Part shown: positions 1-7,596 of the stretch, in pieces
How positions within the stretch are numbered: the stretch's first letter is position 1
Layout of the letters: each line of letters opens with the position of its first letter
Assembly (NCBI RefSeq): GCF_900156125.1
Contig: NZ_FTLX01000005.1
Coordinates: 1-64,000, forward strand
Length of the DNA: 64,000 nt
Direction: 5' to 3'
Origin: Domibacillus enclensis
GTDB lineage: Bacteria; Bacillota; Bacilli; Bacillales; Domibacillaceae
Notes under the pieces: model-generated
Seen by the model: the letters and a program-made list of their open reading frames with translations, nothing else
Told to the model about the DNA's origin: nothing
Databases searched by the model: none
Translations under genes and position numbers: made by a program

Positions 1-999
1 GCAGTCAAGATTACAAAAGGCAGCAGCGGCTGGGGAGGGCCACTGGTCATCCAGCCGGACGAGCAGAAAAAATACGTCGTGTCCGTTACAGGCGGCGGCA
101 TCCATCCGGTGGCGCAGCGCATTGCGGACTTAACCGGTGCCGAAGCAGTGGACGGCTTTAAAACATCGATTGAAAAAGAAGAAATGGCGTGCGTCCTGAT
201 CGACTGCGGCGGCACAGCCCGCTGCGGCGTCTACCCGAAAATGGGCGTCATGACGATCAATTTAACACCGACCTCGCCGTCAGGTCCGCTGATGAAATTC
301 ATCAAGGAAGACAACTTTGTTTCGGGTGTCAAGGAGCCGGATATTCAGCCGGCAGACGGAACCGAAGCCCCGGTGACCGCCGCGGCCCATCCGAAAAACG
401 CCCAGGAACTGAAGGCAGAGGCGCGTGAAAAAGTCGCCCAGATGAAGGGCAGCAAGGGCGAGCCGCGCAAGCAGAATCTCGTGGAGAAAATCGGCCGTTC
501 GATGGGCGGCGTCATCGGGCTGCTGTACCAGGCGGCCCGCGAAACGATCGAGCAAGTATTAAAGAACATCATCCCGTTTATGGCGCTTGTCAGCACACTG
601 ATCGGGATTATCCTGTACACTGGCATCGGCGACGTGATCGCCAACTTTGTGTCGCCGCTTGCGAGCAATGTGTTCGGGCTTCTGTTGTTATCCGTCATTT
701 GTGCCGTACCGATTCTGTCGCCATTGCTTGGCCCGGGGGCAGTTATTGCCCAGGTCGTTGGTGTCCTCGTCGGCGTGGAAATCGGCAAGGGGAACATTCC
801 GCCGAGCCTGGCCCTTCCTGCCCTGTTTGCGATCAACCCGCAGGTCGGGGCGGACTTTGTGCCAGTCGGCTTGACGCTCGGGGAAGCAAAGCCGGAAACG
901 GTGGAAGTCGGAGTGCCGGCTGTGCTCATGTCCCGCTTGATTACCGGACCGCTTGCCGTCGTAATTGCGTATTTTGCCAGCTTCGGTATGTATGAATAA
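1..999 (+). CDS. srlE: PTS glucitol/sorbitol EIIBC-type subunit SrlE, 5' end cut off
   Basis: The reading frame is open from base 1, so the true start lies outside the window. The protein is the sorbitol PTS subunit that carries the phosphorylated EIIB cysteine and a membrane part, moving sorbitol in as sorbitol-6-phosphate together with SrlA and SrlB. The N-terminal part shows the GSSGWGGP motif and the IDCGG cysteine motif, followed by RCGVYPK. A hydrophilic linker leads into four to five membrane segments with [14 protein letters not shown] and [12 protein letters not shown], all typical of SrlE. Only a few residues are missing compared with the family. srlB follows after 18 bases. SrlA and the sorbitol-6-phosphate dehydrogenase would lie upstream and are not seen. 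Confidence 0.93.
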   Translation, partial: AVKITKGSSGWGGPLVIQPDEQKKYVVSVTGGGIHPVAQRIADLTGAEAVDGFKTSIEKEEMACVLIDCGGTARCGVYPKMGVMTINLTPTSPSGPLMKFIKEDNFVSGVKEPDIQPADGTEAPVTAAAHPKNAQELKAEAREKVAQMKGSKGEPRKQNLVEKIGRSMGGVIGLLYQAARETIEQVLKNIIPFMALVSTLIGIILYTGIGDVIANFVSPLASNVFGLLLLSVICAVPILSPLLGPGAVIAQVVGVLVGVEIGKGNIPPSLALPALFAINPQVGADFVPVGLTLGEAKPETVEVGVPAVLMSRLITGPLAVVIAYFASFGMYE

Positions 1000-1017
1000 A
1001 CGAGAGGTGAATCAATT

Positions 1018-1401
1018 ATGAATACATTAAACAAAACAAAAACAATCTATCAATCAACCGTTACAGCGCTTGGACCAGATGTGGATATGTTTATGGAAGA
1101 AAAAATGCTCATTATTTTCAATGAAACGGCCCCGAAGGATTTGCGGGATATTGCCGTCATTCATCAGGCTGCCCCTCTTGAAGGAACGATTGAAGCAGGT
1201 GATGTCCTTGCGTTCGGAGATCAGACATACACGGTCACGTTTGTAGGGGATAAGGTAAATGAAACGGTCGGTGATTTGGGCCATTGTACAATCGCTTTTA
1301 ACGGAGAAGATCATGCCGACCTGCCAGGCACATTGTGCGTCGAGGCGAAAGAAATTCCAGAGCTGTCAGTTCCTATGCAGCTTGCATTTATGAAGCGATA
1401 A
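1018..1401 (+). CDS. srlB: PTS glucitol/sorbitol-specific EIIA component
   Basis: Cytoplasmic EIIA of the sorbitol PTS, 127 residues, the normal family length. It takes phosphate from HPr and passes it to the EIIB cysteine of SrlE. The IAVIHQAAP segment holds the likely phosphorylated histidine, and DLGHCTIAF and LPGTLCVEA match the conserved C-terminal half of the family. The ATG is preceded by GAGGTG at good distance. It is the last gene of the operon: a 13-base repeat pair and then an intrinsic terminator follow. Confidence 0.94.
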   Translation: MNTLNKTKTIYQSTVTALGPDVDMFMEEKMLIIFNETAPKDLRDIAVIHQAAPLEGTIEAGDVLAFGDQTYTVTFVGDKVNETVGDLGHCTIAFNGEDHADLPGTLCVEAKEIPELSVPMQLAFMKR

Positions 1402-1426
1402 GACCACCAGTCATAATTGAAGGGAG

Positions 1427-1459
1427 CTATGGCGCAATAAGGAGCAAATTGAGCCATCA
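1427..1459. repeat. Minimal inverted pair of the TTACGGCGCAATT family
   Basis: A forward unit CTATGGCGCAATA (1427-1439) and a reverse unit AATTGAGCCATCA (1447-1459) start exactly 20 bases apart. Each matches the 13-base consensus of the arrays at 17.1 and 48.4 kb at about 10 of 13 positions. The pair lies between srlB and its terminator. It may be the smallest form of the array or a chance match; the exact 20-base pitch and the forward-then-reverse order favour the former. Confidence 0.5.
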
Positions 1460-1469
1460 CCTTTAGGAA

Positions 1470-1505
1470 ACCAGTCAGCTTTTTACAGCTGACTGGTCTT
1501 TTTTT
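1470..1505 (+). terminator. Intrinsic terminator of the srl operon
   Basis: Perfect 11-bp stem ACCAGTCAGCT / AGCTGACTGGT with a six-base loop, followed by a run of seven T after CT. Confidence 0.93.
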
Positions 1506-1516
1506 ATGAAAGGGTA

Positions 1517-1545
1517 TTCAAAAGTAAACAAAAATAAGTTATGAT
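1517..1545 (+). promoter_or_regulatory. Sigma-A-type promoter for rhaM-DeoR
   Basis: TTCAAA (1517-1522), 17-base spacer, TATGAT (1540-1545), 28 bases before the rhaM start codon. The spacer is rich in CAAAA/AAAT and could hold a DeoR-family operator, which is inference only. Confidence 0.55.
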
Positions 1546-1572
1546 AAAACAAAAAGAAACGGAGTGTTATGA

Positions 1573-1887
1573 ATGATTCGGAAAGCAAGTGTAATGACCG
1601 TGTACAAGGATCAATACGAAGAATATAAAAAGCGTCATGATGAGCTGTGGCCGGAGATGGCAGTGGAGCTTAAGGCGCATGGTGCAAGCAATTACTCAAT
1701 TTTTCTAGAGGAAGCGACGGGAAAGCTGTTTGCATATGTAGAGATTGAAAGCGAAGACAAATGGGCGCAAATGGCAAGCACTGATATTTGTCAAAAGTGG
1801 TGGGCGTTCATGGAGCCGCTCATGGAAACGAACCCGGACCACAGTCCGGTGTCGACAGAGTTAAAAGACGTATTTTATTTGGCGTGA
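1573..1887 (+). CDS. rhaM: L-rhamnose mutarotase
   Basis: Interconverts the alpha and beta anomers of L-rhamnose in the cytoplasm. The 104 residues follow the RhaM family from end to end: MIRKASVM start, [10 protein letters not shown] with the catalytic histidine, [28 protein letters not shown] and the [16 protein letters not shown] tail. GGAGTG precedes the ATG. The DeoR-type regulator gene follows closely, and I infer one transcript from the promoter at 1517. No rhamnose isomerase, kinase or aldolase gene lies in the window, so the rest of the pathway must be elsewhere if present. Confidence 0.93.
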   Translation: MIRKASVMTVYKDQYEEYKKRHDELWPEMAVELKAHGASNYSIFLEEATGKLFAYVEIESEDKWAQMASTDICQKWWAFMEPLMETNPDHSPVSTELKDVFYLA

Positions 1888-1927
1888 TACAATGAACAAA
1901 AACAAACAAAGGCCAGGTGCAAAATCG

Positions 1928-2689
1928 ATGCTTGTAGCAGAACGACATCAAAAAATTGTGGAGATTGTGAATGAGCGGACGAGCATACGTGTGACAGAGC
2001 TGAGCGATCTTTTTTCTGTGACAGAGGAAACCATTCGACGCGATCTTGAAAAGCTGGAAAAGGAACGAAAGCTGCAGCGGAGCCACGGCGGCGCTGTCAG
2101 TATCCAGGAAGAAGAAGCGGAAATTCACTTTTCTGAACGTGTGATCACGAATGTACAGGAGAAAAAAGCTATTGCTTATGAAGCAGCGAAACGGGTCATG
2201 GAAGGCGACCGGATCATTTTGGATGCCAGCACAACCGCCTGGTACATGGCAAAGGCGCTGCCGAATATGCCGCTGACGGTGATTACCAATTCAATGAAAG
2301 TGATCATGGAATTAAGCAAAAAAGAAAAAATGACAGTCATTTCAACTGGAGGCCAGCTGCTGCCAAAGTCGCTCTCCTACGTGGGGCCTCTCGCAGAACG
2401 CTCGCTTGATTTGTATCATGTGAATAAAACCTTTCTGTCATGCAAAGGGGTTCATTTAGAAGCCGGACTAAGTGATTCAAATGAGCAGCAGGCCATTTTG
2501 AAAAAGAAAATGATTGAGCAGTCGGATCAGGTGATTTTAATGGTGGATTCCAGTAAATTCGGGAAGCGCGCTTTTTCCATGATTGTACCGCCGGGAGAAG
2601 TCGGTGAAGTCATTACCGATAAAGGAATCGATTCATCAGCCAAAAAAATACTTGATGAAAGAAAGGTCATTGTGACGATTGTTCATTAA
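1928..2689 (+). CDS. DeoR-family transcriptional repressor, probably of rhamnose genes
   Basis: 253-residue DeoR-family sugar regulator. The N-terminal winged helix is seen as AERHQKIVEIVNERTSIRVTEL and VTEETIRRDLEKLE, and the C-terminal sugar-phosphate sensor domain as ILDASTTAWYMAKALP, VITNSMKVIMEL and DSSKFGKRAFS. I chose the ATG at 1928 because family members usually begin at MLxAERxQKI and AGGTG precedes it by eight bases. The ATG at 1892 has no ribosome binding site. Its place next to rhaM resembles B. subtilis yulB, so control of rhamnose use is likely but inferred. Confidence 0.85.
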   Translation: MLVAERHQKIVEIVNERTSIRVTELSDLFSVTEETIRRDLEKLEKERKLQRSHGGAVSIQEEEAEIHFSERVITNVQEKKAIAYEAAKRVMEGDRIILDASTTAWYMAKALPNMPLTVITNSMKVIMELSKKEKMTVISTGGQLLPKSLSYVGPLAERSLDLYHVNKTFLSCKGVHLEAGLSDSNEQQAILKKKMIEQSDQVILMVDSSKFGKRAFSMIVPPGEVGEVITDKGIDSSAKKILDERKVIVTIVH

Positions 2690-2707
2690 ATTTACACTAT
2701 CTATGGG

Positions 2708-2745
2708 AAAAGCCGGATGATTCAGTTGAATCGTTCGGCTTTGTT
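2708..2745 (+). terminator. Intrinsic terminator after the DeoR gene
   Basis: Imperfect 15-bp stem AAAGCCGGATGATTC / GAATCGTTCGGCTTT (two G-T pairs), loop AGTT, short T-rich tail. An array of phased repeats starts directly behind it. Confidence 0.75.
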
Positions 2746-2761
2746 AGTTGAAGAAAAAAAG

Positions 2762-2897
2762 CTAACGCCGATATCCACCGTCCTATCGCTGATATAGTTG
2801 AAATACCGGCGTTAGGACAACTTTTATCAGCGATTAGCAGGATATACCGGCGATAGAGTGGCTCATATCAGCGATTAGGTGAATATATCAGCGATAG
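2762..2897. repeat. Phased inverted array A1 (CTAACGCTGATAT family), 7 units
   Basis: Thirteen-base units begin at 2762, 2783, 2803, 2824, 2844, 2865 and 2885, a constant pitch of 20-21 bases. The first two read CTAWCGCYGATAT and the last five the reverse complement ATAYCRGCGWTAG. The seven to eight bases between units are not conserved. It fills the gap between a terminator and the next promoter. Function unknown. Confidence 0.9.
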
Positions 2898-2965
2898 AAC
2901 CCCCAGTATAGTGATGATCCGACAAATTGGGTGCAGGCAGCTTTCGTTTATCCGAATAAAGAAGC

Positions 2966-2994
2966 TTGACTATTCATTTCTTTCTTTTTATAAT
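2966..2994 (+). promoter_or_regulatory. Strong sigma-A promoter of the dioxygenase gene
   Basis: TTGACT (2966-2971), 17-base spacer, perfect TATAAT (2989-2994), 55 bases upstream of the chosen start codon. Confidence 0.85.
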
Positions 2995-2996
2995 AA

Positions 2997-3011
2997 GTTA
3001 CATAAAGTAAC
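2997..3011. promoter_or_regulatory. Inverted repeat, probable operator just downstream of -10
   Basis: GTTACATAAAGTAAC is a 5-bp inverted repeat around five A/T-rich bases, directly behind the -10 and over the expected transcription start; a further GGTAAC half-site lies at about 3024-3029. A repressor bound here would block the very strong promoter. The cognate regulator is unknown; MarR or HxlR/YodB-type proteins control related catDE genes in Bacillus. Confidence 0.5.
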
Positions 3012-3048
3012 CAAAATAAAAAAGGTAACAAAAAGAGGAGAATACAGA

Positions 3049-3882
3049 ATGGATCGTTTTCATGAGAAGCCAAATGTCTTTGTGGGTGAGGTCAGTATAA
3101 ATGTAACAGATGTAAGCCGCTCGATTGAGTTTTATACGAATGTGATTGGGCTGCGTGTGTTAACCCAGTCAGCGCAGCAGGCTGTGTTAACAGCAGATGG
3201 AGAGACGGCTCTCGTGACACTGGAACAGCCGGATGGTGTTATGCCGAAGCAAGGAAAAACAGCGGGTTTGTATCATTTCGCCATTCTTCTTCCGGAGCGA
3301 AAAGATTTAGCCGTCTTTTTACGTCATTTGCTCCAAACGGGCTGGCGCTTTGGCGCTGCGGATCATTACGTAAGCGAAGCGATCTACGTCGATGATCCGG
3401 ATGGAAACGGCATTGAAATTTACTGGGACCGCCCGTCGTCGGAATGGAAGTGGAAAGAGGGTCTCGTGGACATGGCCACTGTTCAGCTTGATGGAGACGG
3501 CTTGCTTGCTGAAAGTGATGAGTCTTTTACCGGACTGCCGGCCGGTACGCTGATGGGCCACCTTCACTTGCATGTATCAAGTCTGCCGGAGACGGAAGCT
3601 TTTTACACAAAAGGGCTTGGCTTTAAAGTGGTCAGCCATTATCCGCAGGCGATTTTCACCTCAATAGGCGGCTATCACCACCACATTGCCTTGAATACAT
3701 GGAACGGCACAGGTGTTAAGCCGCAGCCACACAATGCTGTAGGGATGAACTGGTTTACGCTGCTGTTTCCAAGTGAGGAGATGCGTGAGGAAGCTATCAC
3801 ACGATTGAACGAGCTTGGCGCCGCTGTTGATCAATTTGTCGTGGAAGACCCATCCGGCAACCGCATTCGGCTGCTTGTATAA
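3049..3882 (+). CDS. CatE/YfiE-like ring-cleaving (catechol 2,3-) dioxygenase of the VOC fold
   Basis: 277 residues with two vicinal-oxygen-chelate (glyoxalase) modules. The first ends in YHFAILLP and DPDGNGIEIY, and the second has GHLHLHVS with the first metal histidine, GGYHHHIALNTW, and a C-terminal EDPSGNRIRL glutamate motif. The order and spacing match B. subtilis CatE (YfiE), an extradiol catechol dioxygenase used against catechol and quinone stress. The ATG at 3049 follows AGAGGAG; an in-frame extension back to 2911 covers the promoter and is not coding. It is a single-gene unit with its own promoter and terminator. A plain glyoxalase cannot be excluded. Confidence 0.82.
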   Translation: MDRFHEKPNVFVGEVSINVTDVSRSIEFYTNVIGLRVLTQSAQQAVLTADGETALVTLEQPDGVMPKQGKTAGLYHFAILLPERKDLAVFLRHLLQTGWRFGAADHYVSEAIYVDDPDGNGIEIYWDRPSSEWKWKEGLVDMATVQLDGDGLLAESDESFTGLPAGTLMGHLHLHVSSLPETEAFYTKGLGFKVVSHYPQAIFTSIGGYHHHIALNTWNGTGVKPQPHNAVGMNWFTLLFPSEEMREEAITRLNELGAAVDQFVVEDPSGNRIRLLV

Positions 3883-3883
3883 G

Positions 3884-3916
3884 AAAAAAGGTTCCCGGAA
3901 GTGGGAACCTTTTTTT
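3884..3916. terminator. Bidirectional terminator between convergent genes
   Basis: Stem AAAAAAGGTTCCC / GGGAACCTTTTTT with a short loop; A-run on one side and T-run on the other serve both the dioxygenase gene and the convergent beta-glucosidase gene. Confidence 0.93.
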
Positions 3917-3931
3917 ATATTTTGATCGGAA

Positions 3932-6208
3932 TCAGCTCTGGATCAATGCGTCTTTTTTCAGCGACGTATTTAGTTCGTCAATAAAACGGTTCATTTCCGC
4001 TTCGTCAACGCCGCCTGGGTTAAAGGCGATCAGCGCACGCAGTGGCAAGTAGTTGACCATTGCGGCCATCATATCGTTTTCTTCTGCGCCTTCTTCCGGC
4101 AGGGAAAAAGGGCTTCCTTCCGTCGCTTTTTTGATAAAGGCTTTAGCGAGTGGATGGTGCTTAATATCACCAACAGTCGTATTGCGGTGCACCTGCTTCA
4201 CGACTGGAACTGTCGACATCACCTGAATGGTTTCTTCAAGGCGGAGATCCGCAGACGATGCGCCGATGAAAATAGTAAAAGTGCCTGTTTCTACATGCCA
4301 GTCGGCAAGCTCAGTATTGAAGTACGCAAATGCACGCTTGCTGAGCGTAAAGGTGACAGCTGTTTCTTCACCTGGCTCCAGGTACACTTTATCAAACCCT
4401 TTTAATTCTTTTTCCGGACGAATGACGGTGCTTTCCTGGTCGCGAACATACAGCTGAACGATTTCGTGACCTGCGACGCTGCCGGTGTTTTTAATGTTCA
4501 CCGTGACGTTGACAGAATCCTGGTCCGTCAATTCTTTTTTGTCCACCTTTAAATCCGAATAAGCAAAGGTTGTGTAACTGAGACCGAATCCGAACGGAAA
4601 CAGCGGCTCGATGCGCTTCGTGTCGTAATAGCGGTAGCCGACAAAAATGCCCTCCTTGTATTCCACCTTGTCGCCTTCTCCTGGAAAGTTTAAGTGAGAC
4701 GGGTTATGCTCGAGCTTGTGCGGGAAGGTTTCGGCCAACTTGCCGCTCGGGCTGACGACGCCAAACAATACATCAGCGATCGCGCCGCCCAATGCCTGGC
4801 CGCCGAGATATCCTTCCAGCACAGCCGCCGTCTGATCAAGCCACGGCATTTCAACAGGCGCTCCGTTGCTGAGCACAACGACGACATTTTTCTGCACAGA
4901 AGAGACGGCTTCAATGAGTGAGATGTGGTTTGCAGGCAAGCGCAAATGCTTCCGGTCATAGCCTTCCGATTCGTACCGATCCGGCAGTCCGACGAATAAA
5001 ACAGCTGCATCGGCCTCACGCGCCGCACGGGTCGCTTCTTCAATAAGTGCTTCATCCGTTTCATCGCTTGACACGTCGTAGCCGCGGGCATATGCGGCAT
5101 CGGCTTCCTTCGCGATTTCATCAAAAATGTTTTCAAGCTTTGTCGGCTTAATGTGCGAGCTGCCGCCGCCCTGGTAGCGGGGCTTTTGGGCAAATTCACC
5201 GATCACCGCGACCTTTTGGCTGCGGGACAATGGAAGAATGGCCTCGTTTTTCAGCAGTACCATGCTTTCGCGCGCCGTTTCACGTGCCAGCAGATGGTGT
5301 GTTTCTTTGTCATACGCTGCATTTTCCTTTTGATGTGCCACCACTTTGAATATAATCCCCAAAATCCGCTCAACGGCCCGGTCGAGTGCTTCTTCAGACA
5401 ATGTGCCATTTTGAATCGCTTCGATGACTTTTTTCTCGCCAGCACCATGACTGGCTGGCATTTCAAGCTCAAGTCCGGCAGCCAGTCCGTCCGCACGCTC
5501 GTTGACAGCGCCCCAGTCGGACACAACAAAGCCTTCAAACCCCCATTCCTCTTTTAAAATATCATTCAACAGCCGTTTGCCTTCAGCTACGTATTCTCCG
5601 TTGACTTTATTGTAGGAGCTCATCACCGTCCACGGCTGCGCACGCTTCACCGCTTCTTCAAAGCTGGCTAAATAAATTTCGCGAAGTGTCCGTTCATCCA
5701 CAATGGCATCAACAGACATGCGGCGGTGCTCCTGGTTGTTCACAGCAAAGTGCTTTAGTGAGGTCCCGACGCCCTGGCTCTGAACACCTTGAATATGAGA
5801 AGCAGCCATTTCAGATGAGAGATACGGATCTTCTGAAAAGTATTCAAAGTTGCGTCCACAAAGCGGCGAGCGTTTAATGTTTGCGCCCGGACCGAGCAGC
5901 ACCCCGACTTGTTCTGCCTGACATTCCTCTCCAAGTGCAGCGCCGACCTTCTCAATCAGCGAGCGGTTCCAGGAGCTGGCCATTCCGGCAGCAGAAGGAA
6001 AGCAGGTCGCCGGCACGCTGTCGAAAAGACCAAGGTGGTCGGCACTCGTATCCTGCTTGCGAAGTCCGTGCGGTCCATCGGTAACCATAATCGATGGAAT
6101 GCCGAGCCGCTCGACACCCTTTAAATGCCAGAAGTCAAGACCGGAGCACATGCCCGCTTTTTCTTCTAGTGTCATTTCCTTTAGTAATGCGGTTACATTT
6201 TGATTCAT
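3932..6208 (-). CDS. Glycoside hydrolase family 3 beta-glucosidase, cytoplasmic
   Basis: 758 residues without signal peptide, a normal length for an intracellular GH3 beta-glucosidase of the Bacillus type. The N-terminal TIM barrel carries [43 protein letters not shown] and the nucleophile Asp231 in VVSDWGA. The alpha/beta sandwich domain follows (MVLLKNE, VIGEFA, GGGSSH), then a fibronectin III-like domain ([10 protein letters not shown]) and a short family-typical tail. It hydrolyses terminal beta-glucosides from imported disaccharides or oligosaccharides. An ideal AAGGAGGA site precedes the ATG. The divergent AraC-type gene and direct repeats between the two genes suggest local activation. 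Exact substrate is not predictable. Confidence 0.92.
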   Translation of the reverse strand: MNQNVTALLKEMTLEEKAGMCSGLDFWHLKGVERLGIPSIMVTDGPHGLRKQDTSADHLGLFDSVPATCFPSAAGMASSWNRSLIEKVGAALGEECQAEQVGVLLGPGANIKRSPLCGRNFEYFSEDPYLSSEMAASHIQGVQSQGVGTSLKHFAVNNQEHRRMSVDAIVDERTLREIYLASFEEAVKRAQPWTVMSSYNKVNGEYVAEGKRLLNDILKEEWGFEGFVVSDWGAVNERADGLAAGLELEMPASHGAGEKKVIEAIQNGTLSEEALDRAVERILGIIFKVVAHQKENAAYDKETHHLLARETARESMVLLKNEAILPLSRSQKVAVIGEFAQKPRYQGGGSSHIKPTKLENIFDEIAKEADAAYARGYDVSSDETDEALIEEATRAAREADAAVLFVGLPDRYESEGYDRKHLRLPANHISLIEAVSSVQKNVVVVLSNGAPVEMPWLDQTAAVLEGYLGGQALGGAIADVLFGVVSPSGKLAETFPHKLEHNPSHLNFPGEGDKVEYKEGIFVGYRYYDTKRIEPLFPFGFGLSYTTFAYSDLKVDKKELTDQDSVNVTVNIKNTGSVAGHEIVQLYVRDQESTVIRPEKELKGFDKVYLEPGEETAVTFTLSKRAFAYFNTELADWHVETGTFTIFIGASSADLRLEETIQVMSTVPVVKQVHRNTTVGDIKHHPLAKAFIKKATEGSPFSLPEEGAEENDMMAAMVNYLPLRALIAFNPGGVDEAEMNRFIDELNTSLKKDALIQS

Positions 6209-6260
6209 ATGAAATCCTCCTTCTTTTTGAGCATCATATAAAAAAGGAAGCTATAATGAT

Positions 6261-6291
6261 GGTATATAACCATTATTTTTGGTAAATAACC
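6261..6291. promoter_or_regulatory. Two direct repeats 20 bp apart, candidate AraC-type operator
   Basis: GGTATATAACC (6261-6271) and GGTAAATAACC (6281-6291) start exactly 20 bases apart, two helical turns, in the 103-base divergent gap between the GH3 and AraC genes. They lie just upstream of a possible promoter for the beta-glucosidase (TATGAT on the minus strand, 6234-6239). This is the layout used by AraC-family activators. Confidence 0.6.
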
Positions 6292-6311
6292 GTGAAAGAG
6301 TGAGAATAGTC

Positions 6312-7439
6312 ATGCGATTTGAGCCGCTCAAGCAATTAACGTCAGACCTATTAGGCTGTCAGGCTTTACTGTTGAACAGTCAAGACTCGGCAGCCTTTCA
6401 ACAAACATATAAACTGGATCTGAAGCCGTCGAAAAACGGACCTGCCATCTTTACTTCGGCTTATTTAGAGCAGTTTTTTTTCTTTCGTTTACCGGATGGA
6501 GATACGTTTTTAGCCGGACCTTGCTTGCATGAAGAAATGACGGACATTCGGCTCCGTGCATGGATGAATGATGTAAGCGCCCGGCAGGAGCAGCGGGCAG
6601 GCTATTATCGCCGGCTGCCCGTTATTTCAAAAAAGAAATGGCATGCGATGGCCCATTTCGCTTTTTGGAGTGTGTATGGCAAAAAAGGGGTGCTGGCTGA
6701 GCAGGGGGAAGCTGTTCAGGTGGAGCAGTCCGAGCCGCATCTGTCCCGGCGAAAACAAACGCTGTCGTTTCACCATGATCCGTCTCATGAGCAGAAACTG
6801 ATGGATGCGATTCAAAAAGGGCTCATACAGGATGTGATAGAAATTGTTCAGTCAGGACCGGCGGATGGCGGTGAATTTGGGGTTTTGTCCAAACGGAGCT
6901 TTATCCGAAGCCAGAAAAACCTGGCCATTGCGTCGATTACATTAGCGACAAGGGCTGCAATGAAAGGCGGCGTGCACCCGGAGACGGCTTATACGATTAG
7001 TGACGTATACATTCAGCGGCTAGAAGAGCTGCAGGAAGTAAAGCAAGTCGAAGCGCTGCTGCGGGATGCGCTTTGTGCGTTTACAGAACGGGTGCAAAAA
7101 GCGAGGTTACAAGCGTATTCGCCCACCATACTGAAATGCCTGCGTTATATCGAGCAGCACGTTTATGAGCCTATACGGCTGGAGGAGATTGCTGTGCACG
7201 TTGACCTGTCGCTTTCTCACGTATCTGCACGATTGAAAAAAGAAACGGGCATGACCGTCGGTGAAGCGATTCAAAAAGCGCGGGTGGAGGAAGCGAAAAG
7301 CCTGCTAAAGCTGTCCACACATCCGATTGCCGCGATCAGCGCCTGGCTGCACTTTACTGACCAAAGCCATTTTACAAAGGTGTTTAAAAAGCATGCGGGC
7401 CTGACACCTAAGAAATACCGGCAGTCTATTTCTTCTTAA
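6312..7439 (+). CDS. AraC-family transcriptional regulator
   Basis: 375 residues. The last 100 residues form the double helix-turn-helix: a first motif in PIRLEEIAVHVDLSLSHVSARLKKETG and a second in AAISAWLHFTDQSHFTKVFKKHAGLTPKKYR. The long N-terminal part is an unassigned sensor domain without a clear cupin signature. I place the start at the ATG 6312 because the TTG at 6279 has no ribosome binding site and would overlap the operator; the site before 6312 is also weak (AGAGTGAG). Divergent from the GH3 gene, so it probably senses a beta-glucoside or its product and activates that gene. That link is inferred. Confidence 0.83.
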   Translation: MRFEPLKQLTSDLLGCQALLLNSQDSAAFQQTYKLDLKPSKNGPAIFTSAYLEQFFFFRLPDGDTFLAGPCLHEEMTDIRLRAWMNDVSARQEQRAGYYRRLPVISKKKWHAMAHFAFWSVYGKKGVLAEQGEAVQVEQSEPHLSRRKQTLSFHHDPSHEQKLMDAIQKGLIQDVIEIVQSGPADGGEFGVLSKRSFIRSQKNLAIASITLATRAAMKGGVHPETAYTISDVYIQRLEELQEVKQVEALLRDALCAFTERVQKARLQAYSPTILKCLRYIEQHVYEPIRLEEIAVHVDLSLSHVSARLKKETGMTVGEAIQKARVEEAKSLLKLSTHPIAAISAWLHFTDQSHFTKVFKKHAGLTPKKYRQSISS

Positions 7440-7538
7440 TGGAATGGTTTTCATGCTATCATTGAACAAAATGTGACGTCAGGGCTGGAAAGTAACCGAA
7501 AAGCGAGCAGAAGAGGAGCAATTTAAAGAAACTTATTT

Positions 7539-7570
7539 TATACTAAAAAGACATTGTGAATATTTTCACG
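7539..7570 (+). promoter_or_regulatory. cydDC promoter -10 with overlapping Rex-like operator
   Basis: TATACT (7539-7544) is followed after nine bases by TTGTGAATATTTTCACG (7554-7570), close to the Rex consensus TTGTGAAATATTTCACAA. The site covers the transcribed leader, fitting repression by Rex when NADH is low. B. subtilis cyd genes are Rex-controlled. No good -35 is visible. Confidence 0.72.
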
Positions 7571-7596
7571 TTCAGAAAGGTGGAAAAATAAAGCCG

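Noticed and set aside
345-1034. 229-codon frame on the minus strand
   Set aside because: Shadow of srlE; Ser/Pro/Thr-rich translation and no ribosome site.
2762-2897. CRISPR array
   Set aside because: Units are only 13 bases with seven-base gaps, they switch orientation, and no cas gene is present.
2911-3048. N-terminal extension of the dioxygenase gene
   Set aside because: It would contain the sigma-A promoter and operator; family homology begins behind the ATG at 3049.
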